From Ga0077527 sp964531455 (lineage in GTDB: Bacteria; Pseudomonadota; Gammaproteobacteria; Burkholderiales; SG8-41): DNA of 51,165 nucleotides. Every line of letters begins with the position of its first letter. Position 1 is the first letter of the stretch. The DNA is taken from assembly GCA_964531455.1 (NCBI GenBank), contig CAZHFZ010000025.1, positions 1 to 51,165 on the forward strand. The letters are read 5' to 3'. A program made the translations under genes and the position numbers. Shown one piece after another: positions 7,192-14,603 of this stretch. The notes beneath the pieces were generated by a model. That model did not search any database and was not told the origin of the DNA. It saw nothing but the letters and a program-made list of their open reading frames with translations.

Positions 7192-8172
7192 ATGAAAGCA
7201 ATTGTGTATGAAAGATATGGGCCGCCCGAGGTTCTTCAAATAAAGGAGGTTGAAAAGCCCGCCCCCAACGACAATGAAGTCTTGATCAGGATACACGCGA
7301 CAACGGTGACAGCAGGGGATTGGAGGGTGCGCAGTCTCAATGTTCCGGTCGGCTTCGGGTTCATCTCGCGTTTGGTATTTGGAGTCTCAAGACCGCGGCA
7401 ACCCATACTGGGGACAGAGCTCGCTAGTGAAATTGAATTCGTCGGCAAAGACGTCAGCAGATTCAAAGTCGGTGATCAGGTGTTTGCATTTTGCGATTTT
7501 GGCATGGGTTGCCATGCGGAGTTCAAATGCATGCCGGAAGACGGAGCGGTGGCGCTAAAACCACGCAATCTGACTTACGACGAAGCCGCCGCACTATCTT
7601 TTGGCGGAACAACGGCGTTGGATTTCTTCAGGAGAGGAAAACTCCAGCGCGGGGAGAAATTACTCATCAACGGCGCTTCCGGCGGGGTAGGCACTGCGGC
7701 GCTGCAACTGGCCAGGCACTTCGGGGCAGACGTGACGGGGGTGTGCAGTACCGCGAACATGGAATTGGTGAAATCTCTGGGTGCCACGCATGTCATCGAC
7801 TACACCAAAGAGGACTTCACGCAGAATGGCGAAACCTATGACGTCATTGTCGATGCGGCTGGCACCGCCCCGTTTTCCCGTAGCAAAAACTCGCTCAAAC
7901 AAGGAGGGCGGCTTCTTCAGGTTTTAAGCGGGCTGCCAGACATGCTTCAGATTCCATGGGTGTCGATGACGAGCAGCAAGAAGGTCATTGCGGGGCCGGC
8001 AACCGGGCGCCCCGTGGATTTGCGTTTTCTCGCGGAGCTGGCTGAGGCTGGGGAATTCAAACCGGTCATTGATCGGCGCTTTCCGTTCAGGCAGATCGTC
8101 GAGGCTCACCGCTACGTTGACACCGGACGCAAGAAGGGAAACGTCATCATAACTCTGGAGCATGACGACTGA
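7192..8172 (+). CDS. MDR-family NAD(P)-dependent alcohol dehydrogenase / quinone oxidoreductase
   Basis: The 326-residue medium-chain dehydrogenase/reductase begins MKAIVYERYGPPEVLQIKEV, typical of the zeta-crystallin/quinone oxidoreductase branch. The Rossmann motif is NGASGGVGTAALQLARHFG near residue 150, followed by GATHVIDYTKEDF. Structural zinc-binding cysteines are not evident, so a zinc-free reductase is likely. The true substrate (a quinone, enone or aldehyde) is unknown. The gene begins 45 bases after the attC and is clearly more A+T-rich than its neighbours, with many AGA, AGG, ATA and AAA codons. That suggests acquired DNA, perhaps a second cassette whose own attC has been lost. 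I found no attC between 8172 and the next gene. Confidence 0.88.
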   Translation: MKAIVYERYGPPEVLQIKEVEKPAPNDNEVLIRIHATTVTAGDWRVRSLNVPVGFGFISRLVFGVSRPRQPILGTELASEIEFVGKDVSRFKVGDQVFAFCDFGMGCHAEFKCMPEDGAVALKPRNLTYDEAAALSFGGTTALDFFRRGKLQRGEKLLINGASGGVGTAALQLARHFGADVTGVCSTANMELVKSLGATHVIDYTKEDFTQNGETYDVIVDAAGTAPFSRSKNSLKQGGRLLQVLSGLPDMLQIPWVSMTSSKKVIAGPATGRPVDLRFLAELAEAGEFKPVIDRRFPFRQIVEAHRYVDTGRKKGNVIITLEHDD

Positions 8173-8294
8173 ACCCGGGCGCACTGATCACTTATGCCAG
8201 CATCTGACAGGGCATAGTCCAATATTCATAGCTGCGGACGCCTGTCTGCGCCGCGCCATTCAGCCGTCAGAAATAAACCCCGGAACCTCTACCC

Positions 8295-8771
8295 ATGAAA
8301 ACAAGAAACATTCTCTTCCTGCTGGTATCCCATGGCCTTGTCGGAGCGGTCGGGTTCGCGGCCGGTATCTATGTGCTGCCGATCCTGATTGCACCGGCGG
8401 CGCCATCCGTCGCCGAGGTGGCGGCCGTAGCGCAGTCGGCAAGCTACACCGCTGAATTCAGGCGTGACCTCAAAGACAGCGATGCGTTGCACTGGGGTGA
8501 GGGCAAAGTGTCGGTCAGCGAAGGGGTAATCTCTCATATGGGCAAGCTCGCGCCCGGCCCGGACTACAAGCTCTACCTTTCACCGGAGTTTGTTGAAACC
8601 GAGGAAGATTTCAAACGGCTGAAGCCGCGGATGGCGCTGGTCGGAGACGTCAAAACCTTCAACAATTTCGTGGTCAAGGTTCCGCCGGGCGTCAGCCCGT
8701 CGAAGTACACGACCGTCATCGTCTGGTGCGAGACGTTCAGCGAGTTCATCACATCAGCGCGTTACCGGTAG
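8295..8771 (+). CDS. DM13-domain protein, membrane-anchored
   Basis: The 158-residue protein has one N-terminal hydrophobic segment (about residues 6-38, FLLVSHGLVGAVGFAAGIYV and on). It acts as an uncleaved anchor or signal peptide and places the rest in the periplasm. The remainder matches the DM13 domain, known from electron-transfer and extracellular-matrix proteins. It runs from a strand beginning FRRDLKDSDALHWGEGKVSV through DYKLYLSPEFV to the conserved VIVWCETFSEFITSARY, which contains the family's single conserved Cys. DM13 is proposed to be redox-active. No partner oxidoreductase is encoded beside it. The next gene encodes a small membrane protein. Confidence 0.82.
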   Translation: MKTRNILFLLVSHGLVGAVGFAAGIYVLPILIAPAAPSVAEVAAVAQSASYTAEFRRDLKDSDALHWGEGKVSVSEGVISHMGKLAPGPDYKLYLSPEFVETEEDFKRLKPRMALVGDVKTFNNFVVKVPPGVSPSKYTTVIVWCETFSEFITSARYR

Positions 8772-8776
8772 TGATC

Positions 8777-8800
8777 TTGAATCGGGGCCATTCAATTTTT
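8777..8800 (+). terminator. Weak Rho-independent terminator candidate
   Basis: TTGAAT and ATTCAA pair around an 8-base loop directly after the DM13 gene and are followed by five T. The stem is short and A+T-rich, so termination would be inefficient at best. Confidence 0.3.
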
Positions 8801-8853
8801 GATAATTGGGCATTTCCCCTGTTTGTTCCTCCGCATCACATTCAATTTATGCC

Positions 8854-9285
8854 ATGACTTTTACAAAAATTACTGCAATTGCGCAGTTGCTGATCGGGAT
8901 TTTTCTGGCAGTGATTGCTTTTATTGCGCTGACCATGGGGGAGGGCTTTCTCCGCCTGATCGGTGGCTTCGCGGCGGCGGGCGCTGTACTGTTGTTGTTC
9001 TTGGCGGCTGGACATTATTTCCGCAAACCTGCGAGGCGTGATGACACTTCCGGCTTGCCGCATGGCCTGTTCCGGCGACTGATCTTTTTTGCCATCGCGG
9101 TTTACGCACTCGGGGTGCCGCTGTATGCGGTGTTCTTCACTGGAAAAATTCCCCCGTTGTCGCAGGTCGGCAGCAACCGGATGATTTCAAAGTCGGCGGA
9201 GCCGAACTCGTTCTGGCTGATGGCCGGACTCTATGCGGTTCCCGGTGGGGTGAGCCTGTTCATGTCGTTGCGGCGGCGGAAATAG
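8854..9285 (+). CDS. Hypothetical small integral membrane protein
   Basis: I do not recognise the family. The 143-residue product has about four hydrophobic segments. Two N-terminal ones (IAQLLIGIFLAVIAFIAL and LIGGFAAAGAVLLLFLAAG) are followed by a basic loop with KPARRDD. A third (LIFFAIAVYALGVPLYAVFF) follows, and a fourth lies near the C terminus (WLMAGLYAVPGGVSLFMSL) before a basic RRRK end. I chose the ATG at 8854, which starts MTFTKITAIAQ; the frame is open 48 bases further up, but that addition is not hydrophobic and looks like spacer DNA. The spacing to the DM13 gene leaves open whether the two are co-transcribed. Confidence 0.6.
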   Translation: MTFTKITAIAQLLIGIFLAVIAFIALTMGEGFLRLIGGFAAAGAVLLLFLAAGHYFRKPARRDDTSGLPHGLFRRLIFFAIAVYALGVPLYAVFFTGKIPPLSQVGSNRMISKSAEPNSFWLMAGLYAVPGGVSLFMSLRRRK

Positions 9286-9305
9286 TTTCTTTGGTATCGC
9301 GCTGT

Positions 9306-10226
9306 TCACTGATCGAGCAGCGCAAAAAAACTCTCGCCAAAATCCTTGCGGTATTTGTCGGTCACCGGTTTCACCGCTTCAACAAAGACGCGATGTTCAG
9401 CCGGTGTCAGTTTGACGACTTCGTTTTCCGCGGGGTCGAGTTTTTTCAGCATTTCTTCATCTTCCGCCGCCGCGAGCTGACGCTGAAAAGCCGTCGCTTC
9501 GGTTGCGGCGATATCCACTGCGCGTTGAACATCGGCCGGCCATGAAGCGTATTGCGTGCCATTGGCCATCAGGCAGGCGACGCCGTAAACATGCCCGGAG
9601 AGGGTGATGTAGCGGTGGTGTTTGTGCATGTTGAAGTTGACGATGTTGGTCAGCGGGTTGTCCTGGCCGTCGAAACGGTCGCCGCCAATCTGTTCGACAA
9701 AAATCTTGATGTCTTCGAGGACGGGTTCGATGCCAAGCAGGCGCAGTGACGCGGCTTGCACTTCGCTCATCTGGATGCGGATGCGCAGGCCTTTGCAGTC
9801 CGCAGGCTTGCGGATCGGGCGGACCTTGTTGCTGAAATGGCGGAAGCCGTTGTCCCAGTAAGCGAGCAGCCGGAAAGGCGATTGCGCGGCGGTTTTTGCT
9901 TTCAGTGACTGGCCGAGTTTGCCGTCGAGCACCTTGTAAGCCGCGGCACGGTCGGGAAACTGGAAGGGCAGGTCGAACAGCGCCAGCTCTGGCACCCATT
10001 TGGCATAACGCAGCGAGGAGATGTAGCACATCGACAATTCGCCGCTTTCCACCATGCCCGGCAGGTCGCCGGATTTGTGGCCGAGTGACAGCACGTCGGG
10101 CACGAACTGGAAGTCCACTGTGTCGCCGGCCTCGCGTTGCAGCACTTCACCGAAACGGACGCAGGCGCGGGTGTGGATGGAGGCGGGTTTCTGGTAGCCG
10201 CCGAGGCGGATAACGATGGGTTTCAT
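9306..10226 (-). CDS. TRAP transporter DctP-type substrate-binding protein without signal peptide
   Basis: The 306-residue protein has the DctP fold typical of TRAP periplasmic receptors. Signs are LPGMVESGELSMCYISS, FDLPFQFPDRAAAY, the ligand-binding RIQMSEVQAASLRLLG with the conserved Arg region, and DGQDNPLTNIVNFNMHKHHRYITLSGH. These proteins normally carry a Sec signal peptide. Here the sequence starts directly at MKPIVIRLGGYQKPASIH, and the in-frame codons upstream are not hydrophobic. Either the protein is cytoplasmic or the signal was lost. No TRAP permease gene (DctQ/DctM) is nearby. It is divergent from the VOC-led catabolic cluster, so it may serve that pathway as receptor or sensor. 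That link is inference. Confidence 0.8.
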   Translation of the reverse strand: MKPIVIRLGGYQKPASIHTRACVRFGEVLQREAGDTVDFQFVPDVLSLGHKSGDLPGMVESGELSMCYISSLRYAKWVPELALFDLPFQFPDRAAAYKVLDGKLGQSLKAKTAAQSPFRLLAYWDNGFRHFSNKVRPIRKPADCKGLRIRIQMSEVQAASLRLLGIEPVLEDIKIFVEQIGGDRFDGQDNPLTNIVNFNMHKHHRYITLSGHVYGVACLMANGTQYASWPADVQRAVDIAATEATAFQRQLAAAEDEEMLKKLDPAENEVVKLTPAEHRVFVEAVKPVTDKYRKDFGESFFALLDQ

Positions 10227-10295
10227 GGTGTGGAGTGTGGGCTGAGTCGAGGGCGGACTATGCTATATGATTGACAGACCAAGGAGGGGGACGCC

Positions 10296-10748
10296 ATGCA
10301 AATGAACGGGATACACCACATCAATATCGGCTGCCGCGAAAGTGATCTGCCGGCCATCGAAAAGTTTTACTGCGAAGGACTCGGGTTGCACGTCGGCTAC
10401 CGGCCGAATTTCCCGTCGGGCGGCTTGTGGCTTTATCACGGCGACCACCCGCTGGTGCACGTGGTCACGCGTTTCAAGGCCGATTGGACCGGGCTCGATG
10501 AAAGCAAGAGCAGCTACGATCACACGGCTTATGCCGTGAAGGGCGTGCAGGATTTCCGTGCGCGCTTCAGGAAAATGGGCATTCCTTTCGAGGAGCAGAA
10601 CGTGCCCAATGCCGGTTTCCAGATGTTCCTGCGCGATCCGGTCGGCAACAAGGTCGAGCTCAACTTCCCCAATGAGGAAGCGCCGGCGGAAGTCGCCAGC
10701 GGTACGCTGGCTGCGATGCAGTTCCCGGATCACGCCGGCAAGCGCTGA
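10296..10748 (+). CDS. VOC-family (glyoxalase/dioxygenase fold) protein
   Basis: The 150-residue protein belongs to the vicinal-oxygen-chelate superfamily. It has the first beta-alpha-beta-beta-beta module with GIHHINIGCRESDLPAIEKFY and the metal-ligand His near the start. The second module holds DHTAYAVKG and ends FLRDPVGNKVELNF with the conserved metal-ligand Glu. Members isomerise, cleave or detoxify small oxygenated compounds using a divalent metal; the substrate here is unknown. A strong ribosome-binding site (AAGGAGGGGG) precedes the ATG at 10296. It is the first gene of the plus-strand catabolic group and diverges from the DctP-like gene, so the 69-base spacer should hold both promoters. 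Confidence 0.88.
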   Translation: MQMNGIHHINIGCRESDLPAIEKFYCEGLGLHVGYRPNFPSGGLWLYHGDHPLVHVVTRFKADWTGLDESKSSYDHTAYAVKGVQDFRARFRKMGIPFEEQNVPNAGFQMFLRDPVGNKVELNFPNEEAPAEVASGTLAAMQFPDHAGKR

Positions 10749-10781
10749 AACGCACCGTGACCACACGTCGCGGTGATTTCA

Positions 10782-10809
10782 TAAGTAATTGTTTTAATTA
10801 AATAATTAG
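10782..10809 (+). promoter_or_regulatory. A+T-rich leader element before the DUF4387 gene
   Basis: The element starts with TAAGTAATTG (10782-10791) and continues as an almost pure A+T run. The same decamer recurs at 13672 in front of the FAH-family gene and at 43007 behind hfq. A related core occurs at 15577 before the TauD-like gene. It may act as promoter DNA, an UP element or a binding site. Confidence 0.35.
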
Positions 10810-10818
10810 AGGACTTCC

Positions 10819-10845
10819 ATGCGCGCAGCGAGGCTGGCCGGATGA
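10819..10845 (+). CDS. Eight-codon leader ORF overlapping the DUF4387 start
   Basis: The frame encodes MRAARLAG and stops at TGA 10843-10845, which overlaps the ATG of the DUF4387 gene at 10842 in the sequence ATGA. It has its own ribosome-binding site, AGAGGA, 6 bases upstream. The overlap would couple translation of DUF4387 to that of the leader. The alternative is that this ATG is unused and ribosomes bind the internal GAGG at 10830-10833. The peptide contains no run of one amino acid that would suggest classic attenuation. Confidence 0.3.
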   Translation: MRAARLAG

Positions 10846-11144
10846 AGCTCGTCGATATCGCAAGGGTGGTGCGCAGCAAAAATGCAGGCCCGACGACACT
10901 GACGCTGGACCTGATGTTCAATGATGAAGCGGGTTATGCGCAGGCGCAGCGTTCGCCGGCACTGACGCCGACGGCACTGGCCAGAATGTACGGGCTGGAG
11001 ACGCGGCAGGTGGAAGTGATTCCCTATCCGCCGGCCTGCGCGATCAAGATCGTGATGGACCGCAAGATTGTTGCGGGTACGCCGGGCGACCGTGATGTCT
11101 ACGGTGCGCAGCAGCACGGACCCTTGCTGGACATTGAACTATGA
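10842..11144 (+). CDS. DUF4387 domain-containing protein
   Basis: The 100-residue protein matches the DUF4387 family: MKLVDIARVVRSKNAGP at the start, TLDLMFNDEAGYAQAQ in the middle, and YPPACAIKIVMDRK with GDRDVYGAQQHGPLLDIEL at the end. DUF4387 proteins are nearly always encoded beside AtuA/DUF1446 proteins and are sometimes fused to them, so the two probably form one enzyme. The stop overlaps the start of the AtuA-like gene by 4 bases (ATGA), which supports a stoichiometric complex. Its biochemical activity is unknown. Translation may be coupled to the short leader ORF at 10819. Confidence 0.88.
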   Translation: MKLVDIARVVRSKNAGPTTLTLDLMFNDEAGYAQAQRSPALTPTALARMYGLETRQVEVIPYPPACAIKIVMDRKIVAGTPGDRDVYGAQQHGPLLDIEL

Positions 11145-12541
11145 ACGCCCTCGAACGGCTCAAGGCCGAACTCCTGGCCGATGGTGGGCGCAAGCCGCTG
11201 CGCGCGCTGGCGGCATCCGGTCAACTCGGTTACGGCATTCCCGAGGCGGCGCTGGCTGAAGGCCTGAAGCGCAAGCCGCATTTCATCGGCTGTGACATGG
11301 GTTCGGTGGATCCGGGGCCGTATTACCTGGGCAGCGGCCAGTTGGCGACCAGTGATGCCATTACGCGCAGCGACCTGACCAAGGTGTTGCGTGCGGCGCG
11401 TTCGATCAATGTGCCGTTGCTGCTGGGCACGGCAGGTACCGCCGGCGCTGAACCGCATCTGGAAAAGACACTGGCGATGGTGCGCGACATTGCGCGCAGT
11501 GAAGGACTGCATTTCAAACTGGCATCGATCCGCGCCGACATGCCGCGTGACCTGCTGAAAGCGGCGGTACGTGCCAAACGTGTGCGGGCGCTGGGCGCGA
11601 TTGCGCCGCTGACGGAGGCCGAGGTGGATGGCGCGTCTCACATCGTCGGACAGATGGGCATTGAAGCCTTCCAGCGTGCGCTGGAGGCGGGCGTCGATGT
11701 GGTGATTGCCGGACGGGCCTGCGACACGGCCGTGTTTGCAGCGATTCCGGCGGCGCTGGGTTATCCACTGGGGCTGGCGATGCACATGGCGAAAATCATC
11801 GAGTGCTGCTCGATCTGCACCACGCCCGGCGGGCGCGATGCGCTGCTGGGCACGCTGGATGACAACAGCTTCACCATCGACAGCATGAATCCGATCCGTC
11901 AGGCGACGCCGATGTCGGTGGCGGCGCATAGTCTTTATGAGCAGGGTGATCCTTATCGCGTGCACGAACCTGAAGGCACGCTGCATACCGATGCCGCGCA
12001 TTACGAAGCGGTTGATGAACACCGCTGCCGCATTTCCGGTGCGCGCTGGGAGCCTGCGCAGCAGTTCACTGTGAAGATCGAAGGTGCGACGCGGGTCGGT
12101 GAACGTGCGGTGCTGCTGGCGGGCTGCGGCGACCCGCGTGCCATTGCGGCGATGCCGGAGATTCTCGCGAATGTCGAGAAGACGGTGCGCGAACTGGTGG
12201 CGGGATCGGTGAGCGGACCGTTTCACGTGTATCCGAAGATCTATGGCGTCAACGGCGTGATTGAGTGGCCAACGGCAGCAGCGGTGCAGGCCCGAGAAGT
12301 TTTTGTGATGGTCGAGGTGATTGCGGCGACCATGGAAGATGCCAAGTCGGTAGCGACGGTGTTCAAGCAGTATCTGCTGCACAACGGATTCCCGGGACGT
12401 ATTTCCACCGGCGGCAATCTGGCGTTTCCGTTTACGCCACCGGAAGTGATGGCCGGCACGGCGTACCGTTTTAGTGCCTATCATGTGGTCGAAGTCGATT
12501 CATTGGAGCCGCTGTTTCCGGTGCATCTGGAAGAACTATGA
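11141..12541 (+). CDS. AtuA-family (DUF1446) acyclic terpene utilisation-like protein
   Basis: The 466-residue protein belongs to the DUF1446/AtuA family, named after a Pseudomonas gene needed for citronellol and geraniol breakdown; the reaction catalysed is not established. Recognisable family segments are GCDMGSVDPGPYYLGSG near residue 50, GTAGTAGAEPHLEKTL, and VDVVIAGRACDTAVFAAIP around residue 190. ECCSICTTPGGRDALLGTLDD and EPEGTLHTDAAHYEAVD follow. There is no signal peptide. The gene overlaps DUF4387 and is followed 33 bases later by a Bug binding protein gene, so uptake and conversion of a carboxylic acid is a reasonable guess. An actual role in terpene breakdown is not supported, because the other atu genes are absent. 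Confidence 0.87.
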   Translation: MNALERLKAELLADGGRKPLRALAASGQLGYGIPEAALAEGLKRKPHFIGCDMGSVDPGPYYLGSGQLATSDAITRSDLTKVLRAARSINVPLLLGTAGTAGAEPHLEKTLAMVRDIARSEGLHFKLASIRADMPRDLLKAAVRAKRVRALGAIAPLTEAEVDGASHIVGQMGIEAFQRALEAGVDVVIAGRACDTAVFAAIPAALGYPLGLAMHMAKIIECCSICTTPGGRDALLGTLDDNSFTIDSMNPIRQATPMSVAAHSLYEQGDPYRVHEPEGTLHTDAAHYEAVDEHRCRISGARWEPAQQFTVKIEGATRVGERAVLLAGCGDPRAIAAMPEILANVEKTVRELVAGSVSGPFHVYPKIYGVNGVIEWPTAAAVQAREVFVMVEVIAATMEDAKSVATVFKQYLLHNGFPGRISTGGNLAFPFTPPEVMAGTAYRFSAYHVVEVDSLEPLFPVHLEEL

Positions 12542-12574
12542 GCGCCTGAGGCGCCAATCAAGGGGGAGATGTAA

Positions 12575-13600
12575 ATGATGAAAACCGAATGTGGCCATGC
12601 CGCTGGCAAATGCGTTGCGCGCAAACTCACTGTGGCGCTGTCCGTTATGGCGCTGCTGGCCAGTGCATCGGTGCAGGGCGCGCAGCCAGGCAAGGGGGCG
12701 GACGATTTTCCGGCGCGTGCCGTTCGCTGGGTGGTGCCGTTTGCGCCGGGGGCATCGAATGATGTGATCGCGCGCGTGGTGGCGCAGAAGCTCACCGAGA
12801 TCTGGGGACAGCAGGTGCTGATCGACAACCGCGGCGGCGCCGGCGGCATGCTCGGCGCCGACATTGTCGCCAAGGCGCAGCCCAACGGATACACGATGCT
12901 GATGGCGAACCCGGGGGCGAATGCGATCAATTTTGCGCTGCGTACAAAAACGCCGTATCGCGCCGAGGATTTTGCGGCGGTGAGCCTGCTCGGCTGGTCG
13001 CCGATCCTGCTGGTGACCAGTGCGGGGTTTCCGGCGAACGGGGTCAAGGACATCATCAACATGGCCAAGGCGCGTCCGGGCCAGCTGTCCGCCGGTTCTT
13101 CCGGAACCGGCGGCAGCAGTCATCTTGCGCTGGAGTTTTTCAAGATGCTTGCCGGCGTTGACATCCTGCACGTGCCCTACAAGGGCGCTTCACCGGCGAT
13201 TGTCGACATGATGGCCGGACAGTCACAACTCATATTCACAACTTCTGCGACTGCAGCGCCATTGGTCAGTGCCGGCAAATTGAAGGTGCTGGCCACGGCG
13301 GGTGACAAGCGCCTGAGCCTTTATCCTTCAGTGCCGACGACAACCGAGCAGGGCTTGCCCGGTTATGACGTGCTGATCTGGTTCGGCGTTTCAGTGCCGG
13401 CAGCCACGCCGCGGTCTGCGGTGCTCAAACTCAACAGCGGTTTCCAGACGGCGCTGGAGTCTTCGGAGATCAAGGAGCGATTTGCGTTTCTCGGTCTGCA
13501 GCCGCAGGGCGGCTCACCCGAACGTTTTGCGAAATTTCTGGTGGAAGAGGTGGACCGCTGGAGCAAGGTGGTGAAAGCCGCCAATGTGCGCAGTGAATAG
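12575..13600 (+). CDS. Bug-family tripartite tricarboxylate transporter substrate-binding protein
   Basis: The 341-residue periplasmic receptor belongs to the Bug (TctC) family, which is expanded in Betaproteobacteria. After an N-terminal signal peptide (VALSVMALLASASVQGAQ, about residues 19-36), the family hallmarks follow: FPARAVRWVVPFAPGAS, VLIDNRGGAGGMLGADIVAK, and LHVPYKGASPAIVDMMAGQ. Bug proteins bind dicarboxylates, tricarboxylates or aromatic acids for TctAB permeases. No tctA or tctB gene lies nearby, so this receptor must use a permease elsewhere or act as a sensor. It sits in the catabolic group between the AtuA-like and FAH-family genes. A GGGGGAGAT ribosome-binding site precedes the start. 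Confidence 0.93.
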   Translation: MMKTECGHAAGKCVARKLTVALSVMALLASASVQGAQPGKGADDFPARAVRWVVPFAPGASNDVIARVVAQKLTEIWGQQVLIDNRGGAGGMLGADIVAKAQPNGYTMLMANPGANAINFALRTKTPYRAEDFAAVSLLGWSPILLVTSAGFPANGVKDIINMAKARPGQLSAGSSGTGGSSHLALEFFKMLAGVDILHVPYKGASPAIVDMMAGQSQLIFTTSATAAPLVSAGKLKVLATAGDKRLSLYPSVPTTTEQGLPGYDVLIWFGVSVPAATPRSAVLKLNSGFQTALESSEIKERFAFLGLQPQGGSPERFAKFLVEEVDRWSKVVKAANVRSE

Positions 13601-13678
13601 CTGGCTTGTATCCGATGGCGATAAACTCGGCATTGGCGTCGCAAGATTGCGGTGTGATTGATGAAACGGAGTAAGTAA

Positions 13679-14548
13679 TTGAAATTATTGACTTTTATGC
13701 TTGATGGTGTGGTGCGCCCCGGTGTGCTCGATGGCAGCAACGTGGTGGATCTGTCGGCCGCCGGTTTGCCGGTTGATGCGACCGGCGATCTGATGTGCAT
13801 CGTGCGCGGCGGAGATGCACTTCTTGATTCGGTGCGTACGGCGTTCAACAGCAGCAACCGTCGCGAATATCCGCTTAACACGGTGAAGCTTTGTGCGCCG
13901 CTGTTCCATCCCTCAAAGATTGTTGCGGTGGGTTTGAATTACATCGACCACTGCAAAGAGGCCAATCTGCCGGTGCCGTCGGAGCCGGTGCTGTTCACCA
14001 AGTGGCCGAACTCGATCACCGGGCCATATGACGATTTGAGCTGGCCGGAGAGCGTGACCAAGGAAGTTGATTACGAAGTCGAACTCGGCGTGGTCATCGG
14101 TAAACGCGGCCGCAATATCAGCGAGAAGGATGCGCTGGATCATGTTTTTGGCTACACCGTGGTCAATGACGTGTCGGCGCGTGACCTGCAGTTCGCGAAC
14201 GCCAAACAGTGGGATCGCGGCAAGTCACTCGACACGTTCTGTCCGTGGGGGCCATGGATTGTCACCCGCGACGAGATCAAGGATCCCCACAACCTGATCG
14301 TGCGCACGGTGCTCAACGGCAAGGAAATGCAGATTTCCAATACCAGGAACCTGATTTTCAACATTCCGCAGATCATCGCTTATGCATCGCAGGGCACCAC
14401 GCTGATGCCCGGTGACCTGATACCGACCGGTACGCCGTTCGGCGTCGGTTTTTCGCGTAAGCCTCCGGTGTTCCTCAAACATGGAGACGTCTGTGAGTGT
14501 GAGGTCGAAGGTATCGGCAGCATCGTCAACAAGGTCAATCTGAAATAA
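13679..14548 (+). CDS. Fumarylacetoacetate hydrolase family protein
   Basis: The 289-residue protein belongs to the FAH superfamily: metal-dependent C-C hydrolases, hydratases, decarboxylases and isomerases of keto acids. Visible motifs are IVAVGLNYIDHCKEA, PVLFTKWPNSITGP, the metal-binding VDYEVELGVVIG with its Glu-x-Glu, and the Asp of NDVSARDLQ. The C terminus holds MPGDLIPTGTPFGVGF and HGDVCECEVEGIG. I chose the TTG at 13679, preceded by CGGAG with a 7-base spacing, because it yields the family-typical MKLLTF start; an ATG at 13697 is the alternative. The start lies inside an A+T-rich motif shared with other leaders of the cluster. A 2,4-diketo acid or hydroxymuconate-like substrate is likely but unproven. 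Confidence 0.9.
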   Translation: MKLLTFMLDGVVRPGVLDGSNVVDLSAAGLPVDATGDLMCIVRGGDALLDSVRTAFNSSNRREYPLNTVKLCAPLFHPSKIVAVGLNYIDHCKEANLPVPSEPVLFTKWPNSITGPYDDLSWPESVTKEVDYEVELGVVIGKRGRNISEKDALDHVFGYTVVNDVSARDLQFANAKQWDRGKSLDTFCPWGPWIVTRDEIKDPHNLIVRTVLNGKEMQISNTRNLIFNIPQIIAYASQGTTLMPGDLIPTGTPFGVGFSRKPPVFLKHGDVCECEVEGIGSIVNKVNLK

Positions 14549-14603
14549 CACGCAGGCGGTGATGTCATGCCGCCGCAGTTTCAATCCCGGAGGAGAGCAA
14601 TAA

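Noticed and set aside
10819..11144. Upstream ATG at 10819 as the real start of DUF4387
   Set aside because: That frame stops after eight codons, so it can only be a leader, not an N-terminal extension.
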